Below are positions 52,231 to 62,291 of a stretch of DNA of 64,000 bases, one piece after another. How positions within the stretch are numbered: position 1 is the first letter of the stretch; every line of letters starts with the position of its first letter. The notes beneath the pieces were generated by a model, which was given only the letters and a program-made list of their open reading frames with translations, was not told the origin of the DNA and did no database searches. The position numbers and the translations under genes were made by a program. Source of the stretch: Atherinomorus stipes (taxonomy: Eukaryota > Chordata > Actinopteri > Atheriniformes > Atherinidae); NCBI GenBank assembly GCA_023101725.1, contig JALJCO010012876.1, positions 372,001-436,000 on the forward strand. Reading direction: 5' to 3'.

Positions 52231-52686
52231 GTATTTATTAGACTTGTTTTCAAGACCGCCTAAACCGAGACCAAGACACTCCCAAGGCCAGAGAGTGTCA
52301 AGACCAAGACAAGACCAGGACCAAGACCAAGACAGACCAACTTAAGACCAAGCTTCAGCTCGAGACCAAGACCGAGACCAAGAAAAAACTCTGTGTTCAG
52401 CTGCTTAGTATAAAAATTCGATTTTATTATTTGGTACTTGATTGGTACTTGAAGGGGTTCATAAATTTGATATATAAAAAAAACAGTACCTGCCTGGAAA
52501 TTATTGGTTACAAATCATTTAAAGACCGCTCGGCCAGTCCGAGACATTGCGAGACCGAGAGACCCAAGACCAAGACCGAGGCCAAAGACTGCCGAGACTG
52601 TGACAAGACCAAGACTGCGAAAAAGCGGTCTTGAGACCGGTCTCAAGACCAAGACCGGTCTTGAGAACTAGGTGTCTAGTATTTAT
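52231..52686. mobile_element. hAT-type MITE with GACCAAGACC repeats and exact 8-bp target duplication
   Basis: The element is 52239-52678 (440 bp), flanked by exact GTATTTAT copies (52231-52238 and 52679-52686). Ends are TAGACTTG...TCAAGACCG and, reverse-complemented, TAGACACC...TCAAGACCG. The left third and right quarter consist of loosely repeated AGACCAAGACC/CGAGACC units. A 24-bp perfect palindrome (GGTCTTGAGACC joined to its complement) occupies 52627-52650. Confidence 0.8.
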
Positions 52687-53745
52687 ACAAGCAAAATGAT
52701 ATTCATTGAAATAGTTTGAAAGTAAGTGCCATGCAAATGTTTAAAAATAAATCCTGTTGACCAATGAAGTTAAAAAAAATAGGCCTTTGGGGCCATAACG
52801 AGTAACATGCAAAATTTTAGGCAAAGATCATCTTTACAACTGTTGAACATAGAGGTGCTTTGGGATTCTGCAGCAATTAGCACAGGGAACATTTCTCTGG
52901 TAAAGGAAAATGTGAATTTTATCAATATATGGAAGGCGAGTGAAGAATTAAAAAGTAATGTAGCCCTTTATAAGAAAAACGTGGAAAATCTTCCAAACAA
53001 GAAAATGAAGGAGTCTTATCTTTTCAACTAAAATGTTTACAAAATGTGAGACTTGCCAAAATGGGCCTTATAAGGGCTTATACTGTAACAAAAGACAACT
53101 AGACTGGTTCTTTTCACATTTCACCTTCATCTGAGAGGCCTCAATACTTCTAATTGACTGGCGAGGAGTTTCAAACTTATAACTTTTTGTTTGGACATTC
53201 ATACTATCTTCCAGTACCAAAAAAAGAAACAGGTCCTTGAGACCACCCTGGCTGACAGAGAATCTACACAGACATGATGCCAAAGTGGGTGCTACTTAGT
53301 GTCAACCATGAAGTGTGTCAAAAATGGTGGCCTATCACCAGAGTGCGGTGCTGCACAACATAAGCAACAAGGGTAAAAATTTGGCACAAAAAATGCAAGT
53401 GGCACAAAGTTACACTGTATCACTGTTATACTGATGTGTCTGAAGAATGTCTGTGCACAGGTGGATGCTATCACATTTTAAGACTATTATCGAGCAGCTG
53501 CTTTAATACTTAAGCTCAAGTTACAAAATGACATCACTTTCTTTAACAGACCACAGACAACAAGGATTAATTTTGTTTCATTCTGAAAAACACTGGGAAA
53601 TTTCTATTAGGTAATAGTTAAATTCCAGGAAGCAGAGTCCAGGCTTAACACAAAGACACAGTCCATGATCAACAACACGCTGATTTTCACTTCTGTTTGG
53701 ACCTTTTAATTAAGTCATGACTTTTGGCTCCTTGTCTGATTTTAG

Positions 53746-53842
53746 GTCACTTCCTGGGGAACCACAGTGTGCTGGACATCCTCAGGCAAGAGGGCTATGA
53801 CATCATCCACATGCCATCTGAACATCAAGAGCTAGTCACAGA
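53746..53842 (+). CDS. trabd2b: trabd2b (TIKI2), coding exon 3 of 5 in the window (catalytic His exon)
   Basis: The short exon completes the split Gly codon and then encodes HFLGNHSVLDILRQEGYDII and on to HQELVTE. The leading His completes the GxGH motif, which in the TraB/TIKI family is one of the two GxxH motifs needed for metal-dependent activity (family knowledge). A sequon, Asn-His-Ser, follows it; mammalian TIKI proteins as I recall them read Gly-Asn-Asn-Thr here, so the Asn-X-Ser/Thr site is kept although the residues differ. The acceptor is TTTAG (ending 53745). The donor GTGAGT starts at 53843 and leaves GA, joined to G in the next exon (phase 2). This marks the end of the catalytic domain. 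Confidence 0.92.
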
Positions 53843-55848
53843 GTGAGTACACAGACAAGTGTGTACTGTGACAAAGAATCACAAATTTCTGTGCTGGTAG
53901 TTTATCACAACTGACATTTGACATGATAATAAATTGGGAAAAAAAGGACAGTGTACCTGTTTCATGCTGGTAGTTACGGAGATATGGATGGAGAAACAGA
54001 GAAGATGCATAGAGAAGAAGTTCCCCATATGCACCTACTCACAACAGTGTCATCTAGTTGTCTAGAATCAAGGCATTTAACCTCAGTAGATTTATTGGAG
54101 GGCATTGCAGATGCAATTCAAATTGGGCTCTGTAACATATAAAGCTCAGCTATGCAGGCTCCCTTTGATACATCATCAGCTCCCTCACCTTCTTCCCTCT
54201 CCCTCTCTCCTGCAACTGCCAAAGGAAGCTGCCAACAGTGGTTCTGCCTGTTTCACTACAACACACAGGCACATGCACACACATGTGCATTCAGGGTGAG
54301 TGGAATGATGTACAATGCCAAGGAGCAAGGGCAGCAGGACTGCACCCACTAAACCTCACACATGTTCACTATATACAAGTCTCAAGCTGAGATTTGGAGT
54401 CAGTCCTGGAGAGTTTCTTCACAAAAACCTTCTACAAACACTCTTAATATTTGTGTGTGTGTGCACCTCCATTCCTTGGCACAGTGCAGATCTCCTCTTA
54501 CCTAAGGGCTTGATCCATGGGCCCATAAAATAATAACAGCCACTTGTATCGGAGTGAGAATGGAAAAAACAAGGTGCAACATGAGGAATCCTTTTTTTAA
54601 CAGTGAAAACATCCCCATCCATCCTTTTTTGGCTATTCCAAACTTTTCAGCTGTAAATGCAGCCTCCCTATCCCCCTCTGCCCTGTTTGTACTGTTGTAG
54701 GCTTCAGCCAGCGGTCGTTCATGGTTTAAAAGCTGACAAGTAGGCTGACTTGCTGCGGTCACAAAAGACTAGTGTGTGCTGCGCGCACACGCCCATACAT
54801 TTGCATGCAAGTACACGCTTTTCACTACATGATGCAAGGTGATGTGACAGGCGAAGGAAAACCCCACAAGATGGCTGCATTAGAGGTGTTTATGGAAGCT
54901 CCTGACCTGGAGTGTTTCAAAATGACTGGCAAGATGCCTTATAAAGCAATTATATGACTGACAGACAGCAGGCCAGAGCAGAGTTTGACTGCTCTGTAGC
55001 CTGACCACAGGCCTTGAGCTATCATCGCACTGACCAAGCCATCAGGACTTGGATAAGAGGCATGAAGGGGGGGCTGAAGCTTGTAAAAGCAGAAGTGGAA
55101 ACCTTCAAATTTATAATGACAGGAGAGACATAACTACTCATGAGTTAGCAGTTCTGGTGGAAATCATGACTTAAGGATTCCTCCTGCAGTCACTCATATA
55201 TTATTTGATTAAGTAAGATCAAAGTTTGACAACGGCATGGAAAATGTTGTTGCTGCATTTCTGTATTTTCTTTACTTTTTCTAGCACTTTATTTCAGTTT
55301 AACTCCCATATAAAGTAGTATATCTTTTTTATGTTTGACCTCAAAACATTAAGTCACATTTGAGGCACGTTTAAAGGATAGGAACAAGAAACAAGGAAAT
55401 ATGGGTGATGGTTGAGAGAAAAACCAGTGTTAAAAAGTTTGAGGAGTGGTTCTAGATTCTGGGTGGTCTCCTCTGGTCAGCAGTTAATTATGATAACGTA
55501 CGGCAGCCACAAGAGTTACAACTTCCACTAATGTTGCCTACTTGGTATTTCAGTCATTCAGGACCGTATTAAAAGAGCAAGACTTTCCTTGTAGAGTTCA
55601 TGTCCTTGACTAAAGTTAGCGGTTGGGAGTGGAAAGCAACTAAGTGGACAGAAACCACAAAACTTGCAGCAGGTTAAAATCTTAGAAAAGTGTACAGAAA
55701 CAAGCAAAAACCACTTGTTATGTCTACATCTGTTGTGTAAGTAAAAGGTTTCAGGTTGACTTCTGATCATGCTAAGGTTTATACAATTAAAAATGGGTAT
55801 TAATTGACTCCATCTGTGCATTCTTTTTCCTGTCTTCCTTTGTTCCAG
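53843..55848 (+). other. Intron of trabd2b (2.0 kb)
   Basis: GTGAGT to TTCCAG, phase 2. No repeat or second gene was recognised in it; it contains only AT-rich sequence with short chance frames. Confidence 0.88.
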
Positions 55849-56133
55849 GAGTAAACCAGAACCAGAGCCGCCTGCAGCAGGGTCCAGTGAGGAGAGCTCT
55901 GACAGCAGCACGATGACTCCCACCAGCTGGCCGACGAGTCCAGAAATGGAGCTGGAGCTGGGAGATCCAGACGACATGCCTGGCCTTGGAGAGGAGGAGC
56001 TTCCTCACATGCTGCTCCCGGATAGCCTCAGCCAGCTAGAGGAGTTTGGAAGACACAAACGACTCCACAAAGCTCACCGTGGCCACGGGAGACCCCGTCT
56101 CTTTAGCGACTTGTGGGTCCGCATTGGAGATGG
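55849..56133 (+). CDS. trabd2b: trabd2b (TIKI2), coding exon 4 of 5 in the window (linker and RPRxFSDLWVR motif)
   Basis: About 95 residues: a Pro/Glu/Ser-rich acidic stretch ([20 protein letters not shown] and on), then [17 protein letters not shown], a basic His/Arg-rich patch, and [15 protein letters not shown]. The [14 protein letters not shown] and FxDLWVRI blocks recall human TIKI2 (TRABD2B) rather than TIKI1, which is why the gene is called trabd2b. The acidic part is low complexity, likely a flexible membrane-proximal linker, and would be expected to vary between species. The acceptor is TTCCAG (ending 55848). The donor GTGAGA starts at 56134 after GG, so the intron is phase 2. Confidence 0.9.
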
Positions 56134-56498
56134 GTGAGAGATCTATTCTGATCAGTTTACTGTGACTGATGTTCAGATCTTTGAAGATATTAGGTTTCAT
56201 GAAGCCACTTAATACAGAATAGAAAATTTATAGCTCTATAAATGAAAGAATGCTGAGAATGTGTAGGAAATGTTAGACATACATATGAGAATCTTGCAGA
56301 AACAAAGGCACTGAAGTCCCTAAAAATTTCTCCCACACATGGATGAAGGGTGCATAAGGATAAAGGCATTAATTCATGCATGTTATTTTTCCTCATGTGA
56401 TATAAGATTCCTTGACATTTGCATAGATTTAAACAAAAATCTGCAGTGCTTTCCAAGTAGTCACTTCACTCTCATTTGTTGTGTCCCTCTCCTTCCAG
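56134..56498 (+). other. Intron of trabd2b (365 bp)
   Basis: GTGAGA to TTCCAG, phase 2. Small and without repeats. Confidence 0.88.
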
Positions 56499-56724
56499 CA
56501 CAACTCCACCACCTAATCTGAGAATAATCAATGGTTATGTGACAGTAGAGCCTCCAATGACCCATCAAGAGCAACTCAGACAGATGGAAGTCGATCCCAC
56601 AGAACAACATGGTTCCCCTTCCTCCACTCCATCCAGTCCCAGCTCAGCCCAGCTGCTTCACAACTCACTCGCTCTGTCTTGTATGTTAGCCTGGCTTTTA
56701 TCACACATACTGCTCACCTCCTGA
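56499..56724 (+). CDS. trabd2b: trabd2b (TIKI2), last coding exon with C-terminal hydrophobic tail
   Basis: The final exon completes a Gly codon and encodes TTPPPNLRIINGYVTVEPPM, a Gln/Ser/Pro-rich stalk, and a terminal hydrophobic segment, LALSCMLAWLLSHILL, before Thr-Ser-stop (TGA at 56722-56724). A hydrophobic segment running almost to the C-terminus is what the family uses for membrane attachment; with only two residues after it, either a tail anchor of a type I protein or a GPI-attachment signal is possible from sequence alone. The acceptor TTCCAG ends at 56498 and the intron is only 365 bp. The five exons here total 930 bp and join in frame with no stop or frameshift, so the gene appears intact in this region. 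Confidence 0.9.
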
Positions 56725-57217
56725 CCGTGAGACAGTGTTATCTTACAGACCAACACTTAAGACACTGCTGCGTCCATACCAGAGCAGTGGAATGTCCCTG
56801 ATAAAGACAAACAAGGATAGCCATCATCAGTACATGCAGACAGGAGATGAAGAGATGCTTCAGTCTGGACGAGATGTCTTCAGTCGGGACAGTCCTGCTG
56901 TCTGCCCCCACCACAGGGGGAGATCAGCTCTAGCCTACCAGAATCCAAACTCTTTAAAAACGCACCAAGTTTCAAATTGTGTTGAAAAGGCTCTCAGCCA
57001 TGAGATACACAATGAATGGACTTTACTGGACTGTAGTGGAAAGAGTCCAAACCTCGTGAAAGTATTAGAATAACAAGCAAATAGCACAATGAAGAATTGT
57101 AATTTTGAAGAAATGGAGTCTTCTACCTAATGAAACTGTAATATTGTATAGAAAAGTTGGATTTACCTTAATAATATGATTAAAACATACAAATAACAGT
57201 TGTAACTCTGTAATAAA
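56725..57217 (+). other. trabd2b: 3'UTR of trabd2b with a polyadenylation signal
   Basis: Sequence after the stop codon has no conserved reading frame. An AATAAA hexamer at 57212-57217 is the first good poly(A) signal and is followed by a T/G-rich stretch, so cleavage is expected about 10-30 bases later. The 3'UTR boundary is inferred; transcript reads would place it. Confidence 0.6.
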
Positions 57218-57434
57218 TGAGTTTAATGCATACAGTGCTGTGTATTAGGTGGAGCACTTGGTTGCCACTTTGTAAATTGTGCATTTTGTTCATAAAGAAA
57301 TATTGTGTATTTATTATTTCTGTGAGGAAAAAAAAAGAGTATATTTTCTTGCTATTCAAAGATAAATGGAAAAGTGACCGAAACCAAATTAAGTGCATTG
57401 TGATTTCTTCCTTCCACTGGGCATATTATTCCTT

Positions 57435-57834
57435 TCATTCATTCATTCATTTTCTGCACTGCTTATCTCTTTAAGGGTTGCGGGGGTTGCTGGAGCCCAT
57501 CTCAGCTATTATCAGGTGAGAGGCGGGGTACACCCTGGACAGGTCGCCAGTCTGTCGCAGGGCCAACACAGAGAGACAGACAACCATTCACTTTCACATT
57601 CATTCCTTGGGGCAATTTAGAGTGACCAAATAACTGAACATGCATGTCTTTGGACGGTGGGAGGAAACTGGAGTTCCCGGAGAGAACCCCCGCATTCATG
57701 GGGAGAACATGCAAACTCCACACAGGAAGGCCACTGATGGAACTGTTCGAACCCCTCCCCAGCCGAGGCTCGAACTAGCAGCCTTCTTACTGCACAGTGG
57801 CTGTGGTGCTAACCACCACACCACCGTGCAGCCC
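57435..57834. repeat. Abundant teleost interspersed repeat
   Basis: Contains the familiar series GGGTTGC...GCTGGAGCCCATCTCAGCT, GGCGGGGTACACCCTGGACA, GTCGCCAGTCTGTCGCAGGG, ACATGCATGTCTTTGGACGG, GGGAGAACATGCAAACTCCA and CTAACCACCACACCACCGTG. This sequence recurs thousands of times in many fish genomes (established knowledge); I do not assign its class. It begins with a (CATT)n stretch. Confidence 0.85.
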
Positions 57835-58184
57835 AACAAATGAGTCGTGGAAGCAAAATTAAACAGAAAAGAAAAATTAAACAGCTTCCTAAAAAGAGAA
57901 AGCCAGATGTTTGTTTTCTGCTTGCTTTTGCACAGTCAAACTAAACACCCGAATGCATAATCCCATCTCCCAAAAGACACACCCATCTCCCAAAACTGCA
58001 AACTGCATTGACCTGTTTACACACATGATTCAAATTAGGTGAACTTTCAGTTCAAAATTGTAAACACACACACACCCCAACCACCAATTATCATTGCATG
58101 CCTCTTGTCTTCATTCAGAAAGCACAAGCAATTTGAAATTGTTAACTCAGTCTGCAAAGACTGAACTGAACTGAACTGAAGCAG

Positions 58185-58517
58185 AGCAGGTCAGCCAATG
58201 ATCGAAGGATTGGTGGTTCGAATCCTGATCCCCAGCCATCTGTCGTGTCCTTGGGCAAGACACTGAACCCTCCTTGCCTCCAGTGAGAGCCTCACTGGTC
58301 TATGAATGTGTGTGAATGTTCCAGTGGTGGTCAGAGGGGCTGTAGGTGTGAAATGGCTGACCCTCTTCTGTCGCTTCCCCCAGGGCAGCTGTGGCTACAT
58401 ACGAAGTTTACCATCACCACGTATGAATGAAGAGCGAATGAATAATGTATCTACTTTGAGCACTCGGTGCCCAGCAAGAAAAAGCACAATTTAAATCAAA
58501 TCCATTATTACCATCAG
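58185..58517. repeat. Teleost interspersed repeat with a tRNA-like B-box phrase
   Basis: Includes GGTGGTTCGAATCCTGATCC (a GGTTCGAATCC B-box-like core), CCTTGGGCAAGACACTGAAC, then GTGTGTGAATGTTCCAGTGG, ending in AAATCCATTATTACCATCA. The CTTGGGCAAGACACTGAACCC phrase is typical of a very common fish repeat. A SINE origin is possible from the B-box but a DNA element is not excluded. Confidence 0.7.
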
Positions 58518-60704
58518 TTAATCACCCGATGGAAACCACAGTTAGACAAAACTGTTCATACACCAATCAGAAGATTCAATGCACAGATAAAAAGGACCCT
58601 AGATCAGTTCATGTAGTTTTAGAGCAATGGAAGGAGAGGTGGAGGAGGAAGAAAACGAAGGCCAAGACCAAGGAGATGAGTGGTGAGCAATGAAATTCAT
58701 GCCACTCGTTTTGACCATGTCTGTGCATGGCCTCAAAGAGAGAGGCTGGGCAACAAGTGTAGCTGAACCTCAGCTGGTTCACTGTTGCCTCCATCATACG
58801 GACCTTCAGGCAGGAAAATAAGTCTTATGAAGGCTACATACTGCTCTCTGCTGTAGCTCTTACGGTACTGTGCAGCATACAGATATGCATTGTAATACGT
58901 TGCGCCATCACTCTGGACAGATTGGAAGTTGTACCCTACCCATGGTGAAAATTTAACATTTTTGTCTATTGTGTTCTTCATGTAAAGAGGTTTTGTGGCA
59001 CCGGAAGCAATATTACTCATTTGATATTTTTGTGGCAGTGATATAAATTGATCTCCACAATGTCACAGACTATGTTGTAGAGTGTGTTTTTGGGGCAATT
59101 GTGAGATGTGTGAAGGCAAAATTTAGTTTTTCAGCAAGAGGACTGAGTGAAGAGTTTGGTATTGACCTGGTAGTTTCACACTGGGGGAAATTGAGTGTGC
59201 AGTTTTGGATTTACGTTTGTAGGTTTTAGAAATAAAGCCGAGTTTAAATAAATAAATTGAGAAAAACTGTTATTATCTGAGGAACTATGTTTTTGTTAAA
59301 CTCTGTTCAAAAAATATGTCTGAAGTTATTGAAATGTGAAAATGATGTCACAGATAAAAGGCCAAACAAAACAAAACCCCATACCAAGTTGATAGAATGT
59401 GAGAGTGAAAGGTGGAAACTTTAATAACAGGTGATCTCAATCTGCCACCTGCTGGCCTAATTCAATAAAACCTTTAGGAACTCTCCAAGTCTATACTTTT
59501 TTTAAATCTTTTTTTTAAAAAATTGTGAATAACTGTAAATCATGGGGAAAAAAGAAAAAACACATACCCCCCCCCCCAAAAAAAAAAAAACAAATAAATA
59601 AATAAATAAATGAAAAAATAAAAACAACTAAAATTATTGCACAGAGGCCCAACGCAAAGAAAGTGCAAAATATTGGTTACCAATAAAAAGACATTTTCTG
59701 TTTGATTTTGATTTGATACCACACATTTTTAGAAGAACATTAATCATCTTTAGTTGTTTATTTTTTTTTAAATCAGCAGTCAGCTACATTTTTCCATGAC
59801 AGAGATTGTTTAGCTGGATTTCAGATTAAATTTAATTGGAATTAATTTAATGGTGAGAAGAGCTTAAAGTTGTTTTTAACTCACTGTGAGCTCTATAAAG
59901 ATGTAGGAGCTTTACAATACTGTCTAACTTTAGTTGAAAGGAAGGTTTTCATCACTTAACAGATGAATCAGTGTGATGAAGAGACCTGGAAGAAGACAAC
60001 AAACCACTCAACAGAACAAATCCTAATAATAGCCTGAATTTCTCCTATGCCTGTTTGTGTATTGTTTTGTTTCCTCCCACAGGCAAAAAACATGGATATT
60101 AGATTAATCAACTATGTTAATTTGGCTGTTTGAGCGTGAACAGTTGGCTGTCTCTTTTTCTCCACTGTCTGGGAAAAGCTTAAAATTGATACCAAGACCA
60201 GTGACATAGATAATTTTAATAGAATTGCCAAGATAAGACAGAAGTGAGTGTGGGGTGGCCCTGGGTGGGGTGGTGGATCTTGCTAACTGCAATGTTCAGC
60301 AAGATTATTATCTTTAAGCAACAGCTTTGAGCCCTTTTCAATGCCATGAACAAAACTATATTTATAGATTTTAAAGAATACTAAACAAGAGCTAACTGGC
60401 ATTGCAAACACCAAAAACAAAACAAAATACAAAACAAAACAAACAAAAACAAACTAATGTTGTAAAGTGACACAGTGAAAGGCTAATGACCATGACCAAC
60501 CCACAGACGTACAGCTGCTTTTGTTGCCACTGAGACCATACTGTACTGTCTGAAGTTTGACTCAGAAGGCTACCAGACACTCAAAGCTCACTATCCTCGT
60601 CCCATGTTTGCCTGTATTTTACACAGTGGTTTGCCACATATATAATCTTAATACACGATTGCTGTCACCTTCTGTCATTCATTTAAAAAAAAACACAGAT
60701 TTAT

Positions 60705-60850
60705 ATTTTATATTCAACTTAACTTTATTTTTAAAGTGCCTTATTAAATCCATAAGAGCAACCAAAGAGCTTTAGAGCAGTAGAATATGTGAAAGGACAC
60801 AACTGAAACAAAACAGTAAAGATTAAAATTGCACAATTATATAAGCAAAT
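60705..60850. repeat. Short fish repeat fragment
   Basis: TTCAACTTAACTTTATTTTTAAAGTGCC followed by GAGCAACCAAAGAGCTTTAGAGCAG resembles the AAAGTGCTTT/AAAGCGCTTTA repeat style seen at 6800 and 36190. Confidence 0.45.
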
Positions 60851-60961
60851 TGCAAATAATAATGAATACAAATATATGTGTATTTAATATACTTTGCTTC
60901 CAATGTTTATAAATTTAATGCACCACTTATCAGAGTTTGGTATTATGTTGGTTATTTTATT

Positions 60962-61056
60962 GGTTGGTTGGATGGATGGATGGATGGATGGATGGATGGA
61001 GGTGGATGGATGGATGGTTGGTTGGTTGGTTGGATGGATGGATGGATGGATGGATG
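60962..61056. repeat. (GGAT)n/(GGTT)n microsatellite
   Basis: Alternating blocks of GGTT and GGAT tetranucleotides over about 95 bp with one GGAGGTGG interruption. It explains the Trp-Met-Asp-Gly frame. Confidence 0.95.
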
Positions 61057-62218
61057 AATTATACTTAAATATGATGCCCACATTACCAGTACCAAGTCAA
61101 GTGGTATTTTAGTTGTGATGTTAGTTTAATTACTACATGTAAAGAGATAATTCTTAAAACTTAATTTCTCTGTGCATGTGTGATTTACACCATTCACTGT
61201 GAATTACAGTTTTTAAAATATCACTCATAACATTAACAATCTTGTTCAGATTTTTAAATGGCTTTTATCTTTCAAACAAGGCAGTACTACTGAAAGAGTA
61301 GATAAATAAAATAAAAGAAAACAATTAATACTAAAATTTGGCTGATGCAGAAAACCTTGATCTGTGTTCAGTCCTTGCTGAAAAGATGAATAGTGCTTGA
61401 TCATAATCAGTTTCAATTTCATAACTATTGAAGCACATAATTTCATGCCTGTTTTATGTAAAATTAATTCTAAAAAATACAGGGAAATATTGGTCTAACT
61501 TCACATCCAGTAAAATGGACAGTCTCCAAATTAATCTAAACCGGTAACTTTGCGTGTCTAAACTGTTGTAGTCACCGATTTTGCCACCAGATGTCGCTAA
61601 GGTCACATAATAATATTTTCTATGACGCAAACTATTGGAAAAACTGGAGAGGAAACGTCATTTGAAGGCCTCGCACTAAGCCTACAAGTAAAACAAGCAC
61701 AAAAAGGTAAACACGACTAATCTGAATTCAAAATAATTTAATAATGTTCATGCAAAAATATCTCAAATGATAATCTAGAATTCATAGCCAAATTATGCAT
61801 TTTAAGCAAAAGAAAACTATGTATATAATATTGACTGAAGTTTACAGAATAAACTCAGAAGAAAAAAAATCACAAAATTAAAATTTGTGAATGAAAAGAA
61901 TTCAAATATAAATTCTTTTTTAAATTTACTAATAAATATGGCACAGTAAAAATTACCATTTTTTTCAGTGTTTATTATTTTATCCTGTTCAAGTTATAAT
62001 GAAAAAGAAAATCCTGACAAAACAAAATGTGATTCAGCACTGTTAAACCTAGATATTAACTAGAAATCATTGTTTCATTTTAAACTTTTTGGTTTTCTTA
62101 GAATTTAAAAAAAAATTACATAAAAAAATCTTCACGTGATTTTACAGTAATTAGTAATTAATGATTAAGCATATGGTAAATGTAGGACTTCTGTTTGCAA
62201 TCGTCATCATTAGTGCCT

Positions 62219-62257
<39 letters not shown>

Positions 62258-62260
62258 ATA

Positions 62261-62291
<31 letters not shown>
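62219..62291. repeat. (TC)n-(TATC)n-(TA)n compound microsatellite
   Basis: CT-repeat, then three to four CTAT units, then interrupted TA repeats. Confidence 0.93.

Larger units (their letters stand above)
20310..53745 (+). other. Giant intron of trabd2b (33.4 kb) splitting the GxGH motif
   Basis: It begins GTAAGC and ends TTTAG and is phase 1. It is packed with transposable elements that are listed separately. Stretches where nothing was recognised: 20310-21470, 21610-23130, 23175-24900, 26460-27240, 27970-30770 (apart from a short TATCGG-type fragment near 28380-28490), 31850-34460, 36430-37240, 38500-39470, 47260-50320, 51130-52220 and 52690-53740. No additional gene with recognisable domains was found on either strand. 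Confidence 0.9.

Noticed and set aside
58185..58300. tRNA gene suggested by GGTTCGAATCC
   Set aside because: No complete cloverleaf or A-box at the right distance; the sequence belongs to a common repeat.
60892..61112. Trp-Met-Asp-Gly repeat frame
   Set aside because: Translation of the (GGAT)n microsatellite.
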